DNA from: Bryoerythrophyllum caledonicum
Lineage: Eukaryota; Streptophyta; Bryopsida; Pottiales; Pottiaceae
NCBI GenBank assembly: GCA_963971425.1
Contig: OZ020517.1
Coordinates: 10,852,501-10,916,500, forward strand
Direction: 5' to 3'
DNA: 64,000 nt
The stretch's first letter is position 1. The number at the start of each line of letters is the position of its first letter. A program made the translations under genes and the position numbers. The notes under the pieces are model-generated. The model saw nothing but the letters and a program-made list of their open reading frames with translations, ran no database searches and was not told the origin of the DNA. Of the stretch, positions 12,013-22,787 are shown one piece after another.

Positions 12013-12237
12013 TCCTCCTTTGCACGCATCCCCTCGCTCCTCTCGACCCCCTCTGTTGCACCTCCGCGCGCCTCTCGTCCCTCTTCTCCCGCGCACCTAT
12101 GAATCCTACCCCTTGATGGAGAAGGCGCCTGCGCCTCCTCTTCGCGCCGCCTGATCCTCCTCTGCACGCATCCCCGCGCTCCTCTGGACCCCCTCCGTTG
12201 CACCTCCGCGCGCCTCTCGCCCCTCTTCCCCCGCGCA
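11954..12237. repeat. Tandem duplication of 142 bp (two copies) at the PAL fragment end
   Basis: The block starting CCTATGAATCCTACCCC at 11954 repeats at 12096 with small differences. Each copy includes the PAL 'YESYPLMEK' codons plus about 90 bp of GC-rich downstream DNA. The second copy has no upstream PAL sequence of its own, so the duplication followed the truncation or capture. Confidence 0.8.
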
Positions 12238-12710
12238 CCTGTCATCCCACCTTCCTCCGCACGGATCTTCAGAACTTGATCCCCCACACGCCTCTAGCCC
12301 TCCAAACCGCGTGATCTCCCCCACTACTCGCCTAAAACCCTAAAACCCTACCACATTCCAGATCGCACCTCCTACCTCTCACACATAAATCCTTTTCCTT
12401 TACAAACAACATCAAGAAACTTAGTTTCAAACATACCAAGACAGGCGGGCAAGAAGATAGACAAGAACCAAGAACGAGGGTGCATGGAGAGGAAGGACTA
12501 ACCCAACCCTAAACAAACCCATGGTTAACCATGGGTTAAAGTTGCCGATGGGATGAAGGGGGCTTGGTCTCCTTCCATCCAGTTGGTACAAGCATGGTTG
12601 TAGTTTCGCCCAAGGGGTCACCAAGTACATGTGGTCCCTGTTACTAACATAGGCCCTAAGATTTGGGGTGACAGGTGGGGTCACCCTCCTTTACTTTCAA
12701 GAAAACTCTC

Positions 12711-13019
12711 ACAAGTTATGATTTCAAGCTGTACGTGAAAAAAGCAAAAAAGGACAAAGTGAAGTACTTAATATATTTGACATAACTTCTGGGCAAATTC
12801 TATTGGAGGTTAAACCGTACAATTAGACAATCCAGGGTCACTTCTATTTATGATTTGTACTTGTTGGGTCTGTGATTCACCTACAGAGTAAATTCTTTTC
12901 AAAATTAACAATATTATGCTTCCAAGCTCAGATTGGGCTATCCATGTCATTACAAAGTCACCTATTCTTACAAATAGAAAGATGACTCCACACCTAATTC
13001 TGCCACCTACACCCACACC
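12711..13019. other. Non-coding spacer
   Basis: About 300 bases of AT-rich DNA without a recognisable gene or repeat. Confidence 0.3.
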
Positions 13020-13161
13020 TAAGGGCCGCTTTAGACTACGGTGGAGAAGAAACTAAACCACAGGAGAAGAGCAACTCATCGTTGCTTCAAATAACCATGT
13101 CTTGGCCAAAACTTCTTGACCAACGGGTGCACTTCTCCACCGTAGTCTATAGCGGCCCTTA
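13020..13161. mobile_element. MITE F of the GGGCCGCTTTACACTA family (about 142 bp)
   Basis: The ends AAGGGCCGCTTTAGACTACG and CGTAGTCTATAGCGGCCCTT are inverted repeats of about 29 bp, extending into GGTGGAGAAG / CTTCTCCACC. The interior includes TAACCATGTCTTGGCC, which recurs in element G. This is the most compact family member here. Confidence 0.7.
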
Positions 13162-13690
13162 GGTAGAGGCACCCAATTCCAATCACTTAAGCCAATTGGG
13201 GACTCAAATGACACTGTATGTCAAAAACATTTATGTAAGAAGATGCAAAATTAGGAATGAAACTCAATAAATATTTTTTCAAAATTTATCTCAAAGATTT
13301 ACAATTGATATAGAATCTAGGAGCCCAGAAACCACCGGAGCCCATAATCAAACTATAGAGTAGGTGAGATTTGGTGCCCTCCTTTGCCCAATGCCAATAA
13401 GTGAGAGTGAGTAAAAAGAGAGAAGACATGCCATGGATAATCAACTCATGGAGGTACCAAATGTTGATCGGCCTTGTTCGACTTTCGAGGCAAGGCCACC
13501 AATGAGAGCTCAATTGAGGTGGAGCAACCCAAAATTGCACACTCCGTGACCCAATGCCGATGATGACTAGAATTTTCAGATTTTGAGTTATTGGTTTAGG
13601 GTCGCTTCATGCACCATTTCATACATTTATCATTTTCATGCACCATTCCATACACACTCTACTGATCGGAATTGGGTGCCTCTACCTTAA
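13160..13690. repeat. Unit bounded by a 20-bp inverted repeat (AGGTAGAGGCACCCAATTCC)
   Basis: The words at 13161-13180 and about 13669-13688 are perfect reverse complements about 500 bp apart. MITE F abuts the left copy and MITE G begins 35 bp past the right copy. This may be a further miniature element, but no target duplication is clear and the interior is non-coding. Confidence 0.45.
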
Positions 13691-13722
13691 TTGGTTTCAA
13701 TAGGTTATAATCTGGGCCGCTT

Positions 13723-14105
13723 TACACTATGGTGGAGAAGTTCACCCGTCAAGAATTCAAGGGAAATGGAGCAATATGATTGGAGAAAAAATTGTTCTTC
13801 ACCGGATTGGGTTTACACTACGGCCAAGACTTGACCGGTGGAGAACTTCAAGCATGGATGATAAAATGACATGGCCACCTATGTGGCAAAACTTTTTTGA
13901 AGAGTTCTTCTCCGGTGGGCTCGTTTCTTGTCCGGCCTCAAACCCCCGGACAAGAAACCAACCCACCGGAGAAGAGCAACTTCTTCATGCATTACTTTAT
14001 TCTTTTTTTGTCTTGTCCAACATCCACCGCTCGCCTCAAATAACCATGTCTTGGCCGAGACTTCTTGACCAGCCGGTGGAGTTCTCCACCATAGAGTAAA
14101 ACCCC
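13723..14105. mobile_element. MITE G of the GGGCCGCTTTACACTA family, internally rearranged
   Basis: The left end GGGCCGCTTTACACTATGG and the right end CTCCACCATAGAGTAAAAC are inverted. Internal half-copies (TTTACACTACGGCCAAGACT near 13810; AACCATGTCTTGGCCGAGAC near 14042) suggest nested insertion or internal duplication of the same family. It is non-coding. Confidence 0.6.
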
Positions 14106-15615
14106 CCTCTGTTGGAGTTTTTTTGAAAGCGAAATGGGGTAACCGTGCATGAGCATGTATTAGGTAGGGCCCATGAGCATTGATTGCCATGCATTTTCAT
14201 TGGTGAAAAAAAAGAAGGGAGCATATAATTTCAATTAGGTCACACCAAGATAATTCTCACTGAAAAACAGAAATGTCCGACATGAAATTTGCAATAGTGT
14301 ACGTACACAACACTGATAAAATAAACCGCTACACAAATCATAGTAACCAGACAGTGATCAACCAAATGAATTTCCCACACCCAACACTTTTACACCACTC
14401 CTCAACATCGTCGCTGAAACTAGAACACCACACCTCAAAGTTGAAACAGCTCCGTACATCTTCAAACAAATTCGAAGTTCATTTCAACACAACAACAAAT
14501 GCTAGACCGAGAAGCTTATCTGAATCACGACGGCAGACACGATTGAAGGTCGAGATGCAATGCAAAGGAAGAGTGAGATAATACACCAACAATCTTTAGC
14601 ACATGAGACACCGCCTATTGAATTGCTTCAAAATCAACCTCTTCAAAATTCTAATTCTAGTTGGTTGTCATTGTCCATTTCAAATAAGCCATGGTTGATT
14701 CAAACACACCAATCCTCCAATGCCTTCACATACTATTATGAACTAAAGGAATGATCACTTCTCGCAACTATACCCTTTCCGAACAAGGTCTCAGAAGATC
14801 ACAACCATCTACAAACTCATATACCAACATTCTGCGGTCTCCATGGAGCTGAAACCTTTGAGTCTCACCAAATTTCAATGCTTTGCTTGAGTGAGAAGAG
14901 CAACCTCATTTGAAAATTTGTCCATGCTCTTTTGCTCTCTGAGGAGAAGTTGCTTCACATTAGCATCCGGAAGGACTCCTGCATGCATGCCCAAAGATTA
15001 GCGACCCCTTCACAAACCAATAGCAAAGATAGATGGATTGGGTCTGGCTAATTTTGGATAAGAGTAAGTATGCAACAACTATCAAGAGAATGGGATATGG
15101 GAATACCTTGAACACAAGCAAGAGCAATGGATAGGAATCTTTGCACTTCGCCCTCCCGAGCATGGCTCGCTTCCACACTCTCGCAGACCCCATTAATTTG
15201 TGGCTATCTAGTGTCACTCGGCCTGCAACAAGCAACTGATTAATGGTCAGTTTCTACTCCCAATCTCCCAGAGCTAGAGCTCCTGCTCTTTTCTACTGTT
15301 GGCAGACATCTCAACAAGAAACAATCAAGAATTTTTTTTGACGTGTTAGTTGGAACCCAAAACCCAAAATTTGATCCAAAGCGGCTCATGACTTTCGGTG
15401 TTACAATCAATGTAATCTACAGCAATTACAGAATTCACTGATCTAACTCGAAGATTTGGTGATGAAGCAAGACTGGCAGCACTGTAAAACAGATATCAAG
15501 AAAAGCTCTATGTAGCGTGTCTAGCAAAGTAACGAGGCATAAATCAAAGGCAACTCAAAGTGATCAGATAAAGAGTTGTCTCTTCCTAAAGCACACACTG
15601 TATGTAGCGATGGTG
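14106..15615. other. Intergenic DNA downstream of the kinase gene
   Basis: The stretch contains a single arm of the 10.6-kb fold-back (about 14150-14220) and otherwise short open frames with no resemblance to known proteins. It lies 3' of the minus-strand kinase gene, so polyadenylation signals would be expected just below 15616, but none stands out. Confidence 0.35.
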
Positions 15616-17209
15616 TTACCGAGCGTTGATTGCTGCGTTAGCGCCGTACTGGGGATCAGAGATCATAGTTTCTGACTGAGGGGTGTTGAACCTGAAAGCG
15701 GGCGCAGGGTCTTGACCAGGTGCTGCAGCGGCAGGGAGGGCGATGCTGGACGAGGACTCGTTGTTCTCGATGACGACGACGGACCGGAGCTGCTGCACGA
15801 CGGTGCTCATGTTGGGGCGGTGCGTGCCCTTGGACTCCAAGCACTGCATGGCCAGGTTCGCCACCTTCCACAGCGCATCCAGGTTGTACTGCCCGCGTAT
15901 CGCCGGGTCCACGATCTCCTCAATGGCGCCGTTCATCAGGTGTGACCTCACCTGATGTCATTGGAGAAACATTGAGAATTCTATGGTAATTTTAGTACAA
16001 AGTCAGGTCGAGTTTCATTAGTTATTGCACATACCCCTTCAACAATTCGGTGACGGCCCCCAAAAGGTCTCATAATTGGCGATCGTCCACAAACCAGTTT
16101 CAGTAAGAAGAAGCCGAATCCATAGACATCGCTCTTGACTGTGAGCTGGTTTGTTCTCAAATACCTGCAATGCAATCAAGTGGAGATTGTGTTACATGAT
16201 GTCCCGGGAAACTGGAATGAACAATAGAAAGAATCTTCTGTTACTTTCGGACATGGCACACTAGGTCAGAAGCAGATTCTTGTTCTCTAGCAGAAGAGCA
16301 TCATGGGTACTCACTCAGGGTCAAGGTAATCAATGCTGCCCCGCGGAATTGTGCTTTCCAACTCAGACAGACCAAAATCCGCAACTTTCGCAACCAGTTT
16401 GTGATTTAGAAGAATGTTGGCGCTCTTGACGTCACCGTGAATGATTACTCGCCTGCGCCCCACGTGAAGGTACTCCAATCCTGGCCCAAAATGAAGGTAA
16501 ATATCAAGACAGTGGCAAAAACAACTCACTTCATATACAAGATACGTCACAAAGCCAATCAAAAAATTTGGAAGTACAGGTCACCAGCACAGAATTTCAA
16601 ATTTGTAGTCTTCAGTACTTACCTATAGCAGCATCGAGTGCAATCTGAAGCCGAGTCTTCCAATCCAAAAAGAAGTCTCCCCTCCGATAACCCTCTTCTG
16701 CAATTAAGCGTTCACGTGCCCACATGACAATTAGATGACCAACTCAAAACACTTGAGTAAAACTGAGAGAGCGATGAAGTAAGAATAGAGCAGTTAACTC
16801 ACCGTGCAGATGCCACTCCACACTGCCATTCGACATGTATTCGTACAGCAGGATCAGGTTGTCTCCTTCGTCACAGTAGCCGACCAAGGATACGAGTTTC
16901 TGATGACGAACCCGTGTTAGTAGTTTAACCTGCCAAGGAGGAGACCGGATCCATCAAAACCTCAATCAAGAACCACTAGCGACCGGAAACAGCAGGCGAG
17001 CAGACCTACCTTATTCATGAACTTCTTGGCGTCTCCCATTGAGAAACGGTCATCAACTTTCACAGCCACCTCCTGTCCACTGGCCAATCTGCCGTAATAA
17101 ACATGACCATATCTTCCTCTTCCCAGCAATTTGGCGTAATGGTTTGTGGCAGTCAAGACCTGCGCCAGAGTGTATCTGCTTCCCCGAGTCAATGTTCCAT
17201 CCTCCATCC
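15616..17209 (-). CDS. Exons 3-8: receptor-like-kinase-type catalytic domain (kinase 2)
   Basis: The six exons are 17209-17010, 16929-16803, 16697-16623, 16480-16315, 16164-16035 and 15951-15616. They encode a kinase domain of the plant RLK/Pelle group: the P-loop [47 protein letters not shown], the HGDVKSAN catalytic loop, [23 protein letters not shown] and SDVYGFGF, then a C-terminal tail rich in Ser and Ala ending NAAINAR. HGD instead of HRD marks a non-RD kinase. The activation segment is somewhat short. No extracellular or membrane segment can be placed upstream, because exon 2 joins in phase to the TKL kinase gene. Confidence 0.75.
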
Positions 17210-17584
17210 CTGTCCACAAAAGCACCTCCCACTTATAGACTGGTACAACGAAAAAGACCACTGGAACAAATGATGGTTTAGAGGTGGATCAGCTGGTGCG
17301 GTGAGAGACCGACTCTGCTTCAACTCAAGTACCATATTCCGAACTTGAATCGGGAGACTGACAACTTCTATAAGCCAGCTAAACCGTGTGCCCTTATAAT
17401 ATACAGATCTAATGAAAACATCGTTCAGATTGCCGAAAGGATTCTATCAAAACATTGAGATGATGCAAATGTAAGGATATGATACATGTGCTCATCAAAG
17501 AGCCCAAAATGTCGACAATTCAAAATGCAGCCCAAACAGATTCACTCACGCATTTTAATTCCGGAAGACTTTCGTGACTTTGCA

Positions 17585-17745
17585 CTGCCGTCCGCTCCAC
17601 TTGCTGGAGGCTTCTGTGACGACTTCAAACTGCCCACCGCTCCACTTGGTGCAGACTTCTGTGACTGTGACTTCGAACTGCCCACCGCTCCACTTGGTGC
17701 AGGCTTCTGTGACTGTGACTTCGAACTGCCCACCGCTCCCCGCAA
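17585..17745 (-). repeat. Coding minisatellite, 45-48 bp unit, in the inter-kinase linker
   Basis: The word CCGCTCC recurs at 17592, 17637, 17685 and 17733, giving spacings of 45, 48 and 48 bp. On the minus strand the units encode GAVGSSKSQSQKPAPS-like 15-16-residue repeats. All spacings are multiples of three, so the frame is kept. The linker is Ser/Lys-rich and likely unstructured. Confidence 0.8.
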
Positions 17746-17929
17746 ATTGTACCATATTGAGCCCAATATAGATCTGTATCCACAGTGTCCGTTATCTCAC
17801 AATCTCATGATATGTTTCATACTTTAGCAGCTCCGGCCTAGAACATAATCTGACACGTGCATCCTATGGAGGTCATATTCTCAATCCACTGAATCCAACT
17901 GAAGCGTTTCGAAACTTCATCTTACATAC

Positions 17930-19569
17930 CGTGACTTCTTTGCATCCTCTTGTGTTTGCATCACTTGTACACCGCCCTTCAGCACACCTGCAGAAGTTTG
18001 ATACCAGAACAAACATTTGACGTCCACCACATCCATCAGCCCCAAACTCATTAACTTCGCATGCCTCAGCATCTTGCACAGCTCGGAGAAGCTCGGACGA
18101 TTCTGTGGACGCAACTCCCAACAACTCCTGATGCAAAACTGCAAATACTATGGACAATCATCTGGTAGATTTGGTCTCAGGCCATCCTTTATGATCCTCG
18201 CGTGCAAACTTGGACGAGCTTCCCCAGCAAATGGAACTGCTCCGGTCAGTATCTCCGAGCATGTCATCCCAAAACTCCAAACATCAGCCTTCGGAGGGAA
18301 GTTCCTCTCTCGTACAACCTTCTCCTTTTCAAATATCTCCGGAGCACCATACGCTGTCGTACCTTGATTGCGAGTGAGATCCGCCGTTTGGGAGGTGTTA
18401 GCACACGTTTTGGCTGATCCGAAGTCTGCCAGTTTCACCTCCAAATACCCTTCACTGTGCAGCTCCAAGTAGCCCTCATGCACTGGCTTCACAAGAATGT
18501 TGGAGGTCTTCAGGTCTCTGTGCATCAAACCCTTCTCATGGAGTTCCCGCATGGCTTGCGCTACTTGAAGCATGGTGTCGATTGCCACAGGCAACAAGAA
18601 TGGCATAACACCAGCCACTCCCTCCCTTGTCGTCGAAGCCACCTCTGATCGCTGTCCCATCGCCCTCACAATGTGCTTTTGTAGGTCCCTAGGCATCAGC
18701 TCCATTACAATGCAAGAGCATGGACAATCTGCAACATACTCCCAATAGTGGAAAAGCCGAATGATATTTGGATGCTGCAGCTTACCCAAAACGGTGGCTT
18801 CCGTCGGGTCAATATTCTCTTGTATCTTCAATGCAACTTCCTGACCCAGCCACTTGCCTTTCAAAACCGACCCACTGCCACCCCTTCCCAATTTTACGCA
18901 TTCTATATCTCCCGCAATATTGTGAGCTTTCAACTCCTCGACATTCTGTAGGTCGCCTTCGGCAGGGTTTAGCCAGGCCTTCAAATATACTCCACGCAGG
19001 TAGTCGTCACCACGTTGATCCTCTGTTGGCAAATTCTCGATCATCTCAAGCAACTCCTCCCGATCCTGATGAGCTGCATCTCCAATCTCATTCTGCATCT
19101 TCGAGTTCTTCTTTGACAAACTCTGGTAACCCTCTTCTCCTGTTTCCCAAACCTGCTGTAACTGTGCCCTCTCAGAAACCCCCGCTGAAGCACTCATGGC
19201 GGCGATACCGACCACAAACTTCCACTGCTGGAGATCTAAAAGAATGGCAATGAACTCTTCCGTAGTGTCTCCCATCGTTATTCCCGTGGCAAGCCAAGAA
19301 GATTTCACACAACAACACCCCTCCACCATTAGTTGCGCCCGCTTCACAGTCGCATGCAAGTGGAGAAGCGCCGTCCTTCGAATGCCCTCCTGCAGGCCCA
19401 AGTGATGGACTTCCCTGTCCTGCAAGAACTGTGATACTTTCAAGAGTTCATCAGCCAAGTATTCACATTGGCGTCTGTTCAGCAGGATTTGTGCTGTGCC
19501 ATCTCCGCCTTGCACCTTAGCTCGCACATACTGTATGCACTGCATTGTACGCGAAAAGTAGTCCGCCAT
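17930..19569 (-). CDS. Exon 1 of the kinase gene: N-terminal helical domain and TKL-type kinase domain
   Basis: The ATG at 19569 opens MADYFSRTMQ, a predicted helical N-terminal region of about 220 residues. A Ser/Thr kinase domain follows, with the glycine loop (GRGGSGSVLKG), the lysine in VALKIQ, the HRDLKTSN catalytic loop, DFGSAKT, the APE motif in YGAPEIFEKE and the WSFGM segment. The uninterrupted part is 473 codons, ending at TAG 18148-18150. In the same frame the domain resumes at once as YLQFCIRSCWELRPQNRPSF, subdomain XI, and runs to a GT donor after 17930. Without readthrough the product would lack subdomain XI and everything after it. Confidence 0.7.
18148..18150 (-). other. In-frame TAG interrupting kinase 1
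   Basis: The codon lies between DDCP and YLQFC, where related kinases have one ordinary residue. The frame is open on both sides for hundreds of codons. A TTTGCAG acceptor-like word lies just downstream, but removing the TAG by splicing would need an upstream donor that I do not see at a fitting position. It is most simply a recent nonsense mutation. Confidence 0.75.
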
Positions 19570-21943
19570 TGCTGTTGTTTCAGACTCTCGCTGGACTAAA
19601 CACGAGGTAGGCGCACACCCGTTCTTCTACGCTGATGACCCGTCCAAGTGAAGCCAGCATACGATGAGACGGATCCATCTTTGGATGGCGAGTTTCTTCA
19701 AAGCGATACACGGCACACCACACCATCAACTGTAGTGCACAGTCGAGAATGAATTCCTTTCAAATATACGTCAATCAGCTATGTGATAGAAATATCAGGA
19801 AATATGCGAAGCACCATGGTGTACTGCCAGTATTCGAGAATCAGCATATACGTAGGACGGAGCCAGGCGCATTCGTCGAGTAAGCCTCCTTCAACATTGA
19901 ATTGTGAGACCATATGTCAGACAGAGGGGAGACATTGAGTCGACGAATGATTCACCGAAGCCGCGCGTACTGCCGCAGAGAAGGCAATATCAGAAGCTGT
20001 GTTACATGTGCAAGTAAGCTCTACGTTGGTATCGGGGAGGAGTCCTCACATACCTCACATAACACCACCTAAGAACATTAACGGAAAAAGAAGAGAAGAA
20101 AACACATCCGTATCTGAGATCTCTGCAGCCTCACAACATCTACGTCATCCTACAACGCATGATCTGGAAATTTATGGAAGGTAATGGCAGCTCCACGGTT
20201 TCACTGGAAATGAAGCCACAGGTATGATTTTACATACTAAATTTTGAGGTAAGTCTCCACCATGAGCTCCAGGGTAATCCAAGTGCGCGCCGTCACCGCC
20301 AGGCTCCACAAGAGGCAGAAGCTCGCCGGCACTTCAGGGGACATGTTGCCGTTCTGAGTAAAATCCAGGCAAGTGATCTCAACAACTGATCGAGAGCCAC
20401 GCTCATGTTAGTCATGCGCATGCCCAGGAGGACCTCTGATGGAATCCCTGGCGGTGTCGAGAAAGTTCTACTCGATCGGAACTCAATAAGTTGTAAATCT
20501 TCCTGTGGACAGTACTACTCGCAACTCTACTTAAGTAGATACTCTTCTTCCAACCCTCATACTTAACAAGAACACAGGAATGAAGCCAAATTTCATCTTA
20601 CACTTGCAGTCACCACGCACGAAAACACTGCGCCAACACTCTCTCCAAAAAATACAGTAATCAGATACAAACAACTGCATTAGAGATCACTCCAACCTTC
20701 AGACTCACGCCACCAAGACCCCTCCGACAACTCCAGTAAGCCTCAAGAGCTCACCACACCATGACTGCAACTCACCAGCACTTGACGTCACACGCATAAA
20801 TCCACATATCACCAGGACCTAAACATAACGAAGAGATGTAACCACCACACCGCATCCTGAGCGCATTCAATTTGATCAGTTCACAGCCACATGTGAGTTA
20901 ACACGCATATCGACAGGAAGAGCATTAGAGCCTACACAAAGAGATGAGAGAGAGGAGGCACGTACAGGATGGAGTAGTAGTAACGAGGCGCTGGCTGTAG
21001 CGATGGTGGAGAATACAAAGGCGAGCAATGGCGAAGAAGAAGCTCCGACGCCTGCTGCATTGACATTCTCGAGACGATGACATATTCTGTGGCGGAACGG
21101 GCGTAGAGAGTGTCATCAGTCCGTACCGGTCGATTCCTCGACCGGAACGGGCGTAAAGTGTTCCAATTCGAGGACGGATTTGTCGTCCGTGTTCTGACCT
21201 TACTCCCTTCGTGTTGATTACGAGCACAGCTTGGTTCTGTGTTGTAACTGTCCTGTGGTGTTTGGCTTACCATGAGAGGATGCCATATTCTGTAGCGGAA
21301 CAAGCGTTGTGAATAAAGAGAATTACTGCTTCTGCATATTTTAGTGGAGTACCAATTTTGAACGAATGAAAACATGTACGAGTCTCCTTTTTAGCACAAT
21401 CTTGATTCAGGGTTCCTTGATGCTACAGAAAAGGTGACGTAAAAGAGGTAACACATCAAAAGTTGACTCAAAAGAGGTCTTTCATCCATGAGAATATTCC
21501 TTATGTCAGGGGAAAAACAGAGGCTAATATCCCAGGTACAAGGAAGCAACAATCAAGTCCATGAACATAAAACAAACGACAGCACCAGAAGGATAATTCA
21601 GTCTTCGCATGAAGAATTCAATGTAAAACACACACGTCCCTTGTTCACAAATCATGTGGAATCCTCACCATTTGAAGGCTCTCCAACTGCTTCTTCTGTG
21701 ACAATTCTTCCATCTTTTAAGGAGGATTTGACGTTCCGGAAGCTCTTTGACTCGATCCCGTAGACACTGGGCCCACACCTGAGGATTGTCCAAATCCACA
21801 ACCGGAGCCAACTTTTCCCGAATGGAACTCGGTAAAAGTGGCTCCCTCCATCTTTGGCAACATGGAGATGCGGGTATAGTACGTGCACTTTTTTAATTTA
21901 GGGTTTAGGGCTTGGTTTGGGGGAGGATGCAGGAATGCTATCT
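19570..21943. other. Upstream region of the kinase gene, no gene recognised
   Basis: About 2.4 kb holding the expected promoter of the minus-strand kinase gene. Short open frames occur on both strands. A stretch near 21650-21890 has a minus-strand frame of 78 codons plus a second open frame, and could be a lost exon. I recognise no family in it. TTTAGGGTTTAGGG (telobox-like) is near 21898. Confidence 0.35.
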
Positions 21944-21974
21944 TGTGAGCGGTGAGCGGTGAGCGGCGAGCACT
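21944..21974. repeat. Heptamer array (GTGAGCG)n, copy 1
   Basis: Four consecutive heptamers of the type RTGAGCG / GCGAGCA follow the word GCTATCTT. The same arrangement, reversed, occurs at 56223-56263, and a longer version with GCTAGCGT in front occurs at 63311-63383. It probably marks one end of a dispersed element. Confidence 0.7.
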
Positions 21975-22787
21975 GAATTCATGACAATTTTTACCATTGT
22001 TTTTATTGTGAAATTAAAAAGAACACCTATTGCCGTGAGTGTAGGTGGATTGTGCTTAAAAAAATCGAAATAAAAACATTAACATAAGAGAAATTTTGGA
22101 CTTGCAATTGCTTTAATTTATCGTTTATTTAATAGAGGCACCTATAGCCATGGAACTATTTTTAGAATTTTGGGGAAATTTTACATCCAAATGGAAAAGG
22201 ATAAGAGATAATGAAACATATATTACAATGCAAACTATTATTCCAAATAATAACGATTTCATATATGATTAATGGGGGACAAGTACATCTATAATATGGA
22301 GATGAAGTACATCTATTCAACAATCAAAATTATTTTACTGCAAATGTCTTAAGACCATGGATAAGCTTTGCTTGAATAACTCTGCGACTTGCAGTAGAGG
22401 AATTCTCTTGGATGTGTATTACTATTCAAATTAAGCCAAATACGTAGTATTATTTCTAATGATTGTTAAGGTTAAAGGTAACTCCTGTCTGAAGGTTTAG
22501 GGTGGTGAATGGAGAGAATGATAGTGATGGACCATCTAAAAATATTCAAAACTTCTTATACTATTCATGATGCGATAATTGTATAGTTCTAAATTCAAAT
22601 ACGCATTATTAAAAATGATTAAAATCCATCCGAGTATGATAATTCAATATCTATTAGATTATCTAACTAGAGTAAAAACATTTATGAGGATGAAACAAAT
22701 AATCAAATAAGACATGCAAGGGTGATATATATCCATAAATCCAAAGCCTTATATCAGGTCAATACGGCATACAAAATAGAGGAATCA
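21975..22787. other. AT-rich DNA next to the heptamer array
   Basis: No gene is seen. The words CACCTATTGCCGTGAG (about 22026) and CACCTATAGCCATGGAAC (about 22138) resemble words found next to the other two heptamer arrays, so this stretch may be the body of a repeat element. Confidence 0.4.

Larger units (their letters stand above)
10421..12710. mobile_element. Candidate Pack-MULE: inverted-repeat-bounded unit carrying a PAL fragment
   Basis: The sequence at about 10421-10525 is the imperfect reverse complement of about 12600-12710; shared blocks include TTATGTTAGTAA, GGGACCACATG and a GTCACC...AAATC...AGGG series. Long inverted ends (about 100 bp) around a GC-rich captured gene piece and no transposase of its own are the hallmarks of Pack-MULEs in plants. 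Inside are a fold-back at 10556-10955, the PAL fragment at 11590-12012 and a 142-bp tandem repeat. I could not define a 9-11 bp target duplication, so the exact ends are uncertain. Confidence 0.5.
15616..19569 (-). pseudogene. Tandem kinase protein gene (TKL kinase + non-RD RLK-type kinase), one nonsense codon
   Basis: Eight exons on the minus strand fit one reading frame: 19569-17930, 17773-17550, 17209-17010, 16929-16803, 16697-16623, 16480-16315, 16164-16035 and 15951-15616. All junctions are GT/AG and every phase matches, giving about 965 codons. Kinase 1 (about residues 225-525) has GRGGSG, VALK, HRDLKTSN, DFG and APE, like plant TKL kinases. A 16-residue repeat linker follows. Kinase 2 (about 640-900) has [28 protein letters not shown] (no Arg before the catalytic Asp, so non-RD), DFGLSE and DPEY, like receptor-like cytoplasmic kinases. 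There is no signal peptide. An in-frame TAG at 18148-18150 ends the frame inside kinase 1, before the conserved CW...RP segment, which is otherwise intact. Tandem kinase proteins act in immunity in grasses; the role here is inferred only from architecture. Two adjacent genes are the alternative. Confidence 0.6.

Noticed and set aside
11572-12324. Long Arg/Gly-rich minus-strand frames opposite the PAL fragment and its tandem repeat
   Set aside because: They are antisense to a recognisable PAL frame, and their composition simply mirrors GC-rich repeat DNA.
12331-12352. CCCTAAA-type words as telomeric repeats
   Set aside because: Only two or three imperfect copies; such telobox-like words are common in plant promoters.
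20925-21375. Overlapping minus-strand frames of 100 and 147 codons
   Set aside because: Two frames overlap with Ser/Arg/Tyr-rich low-information sequence, no splice support and no recognisable domain.
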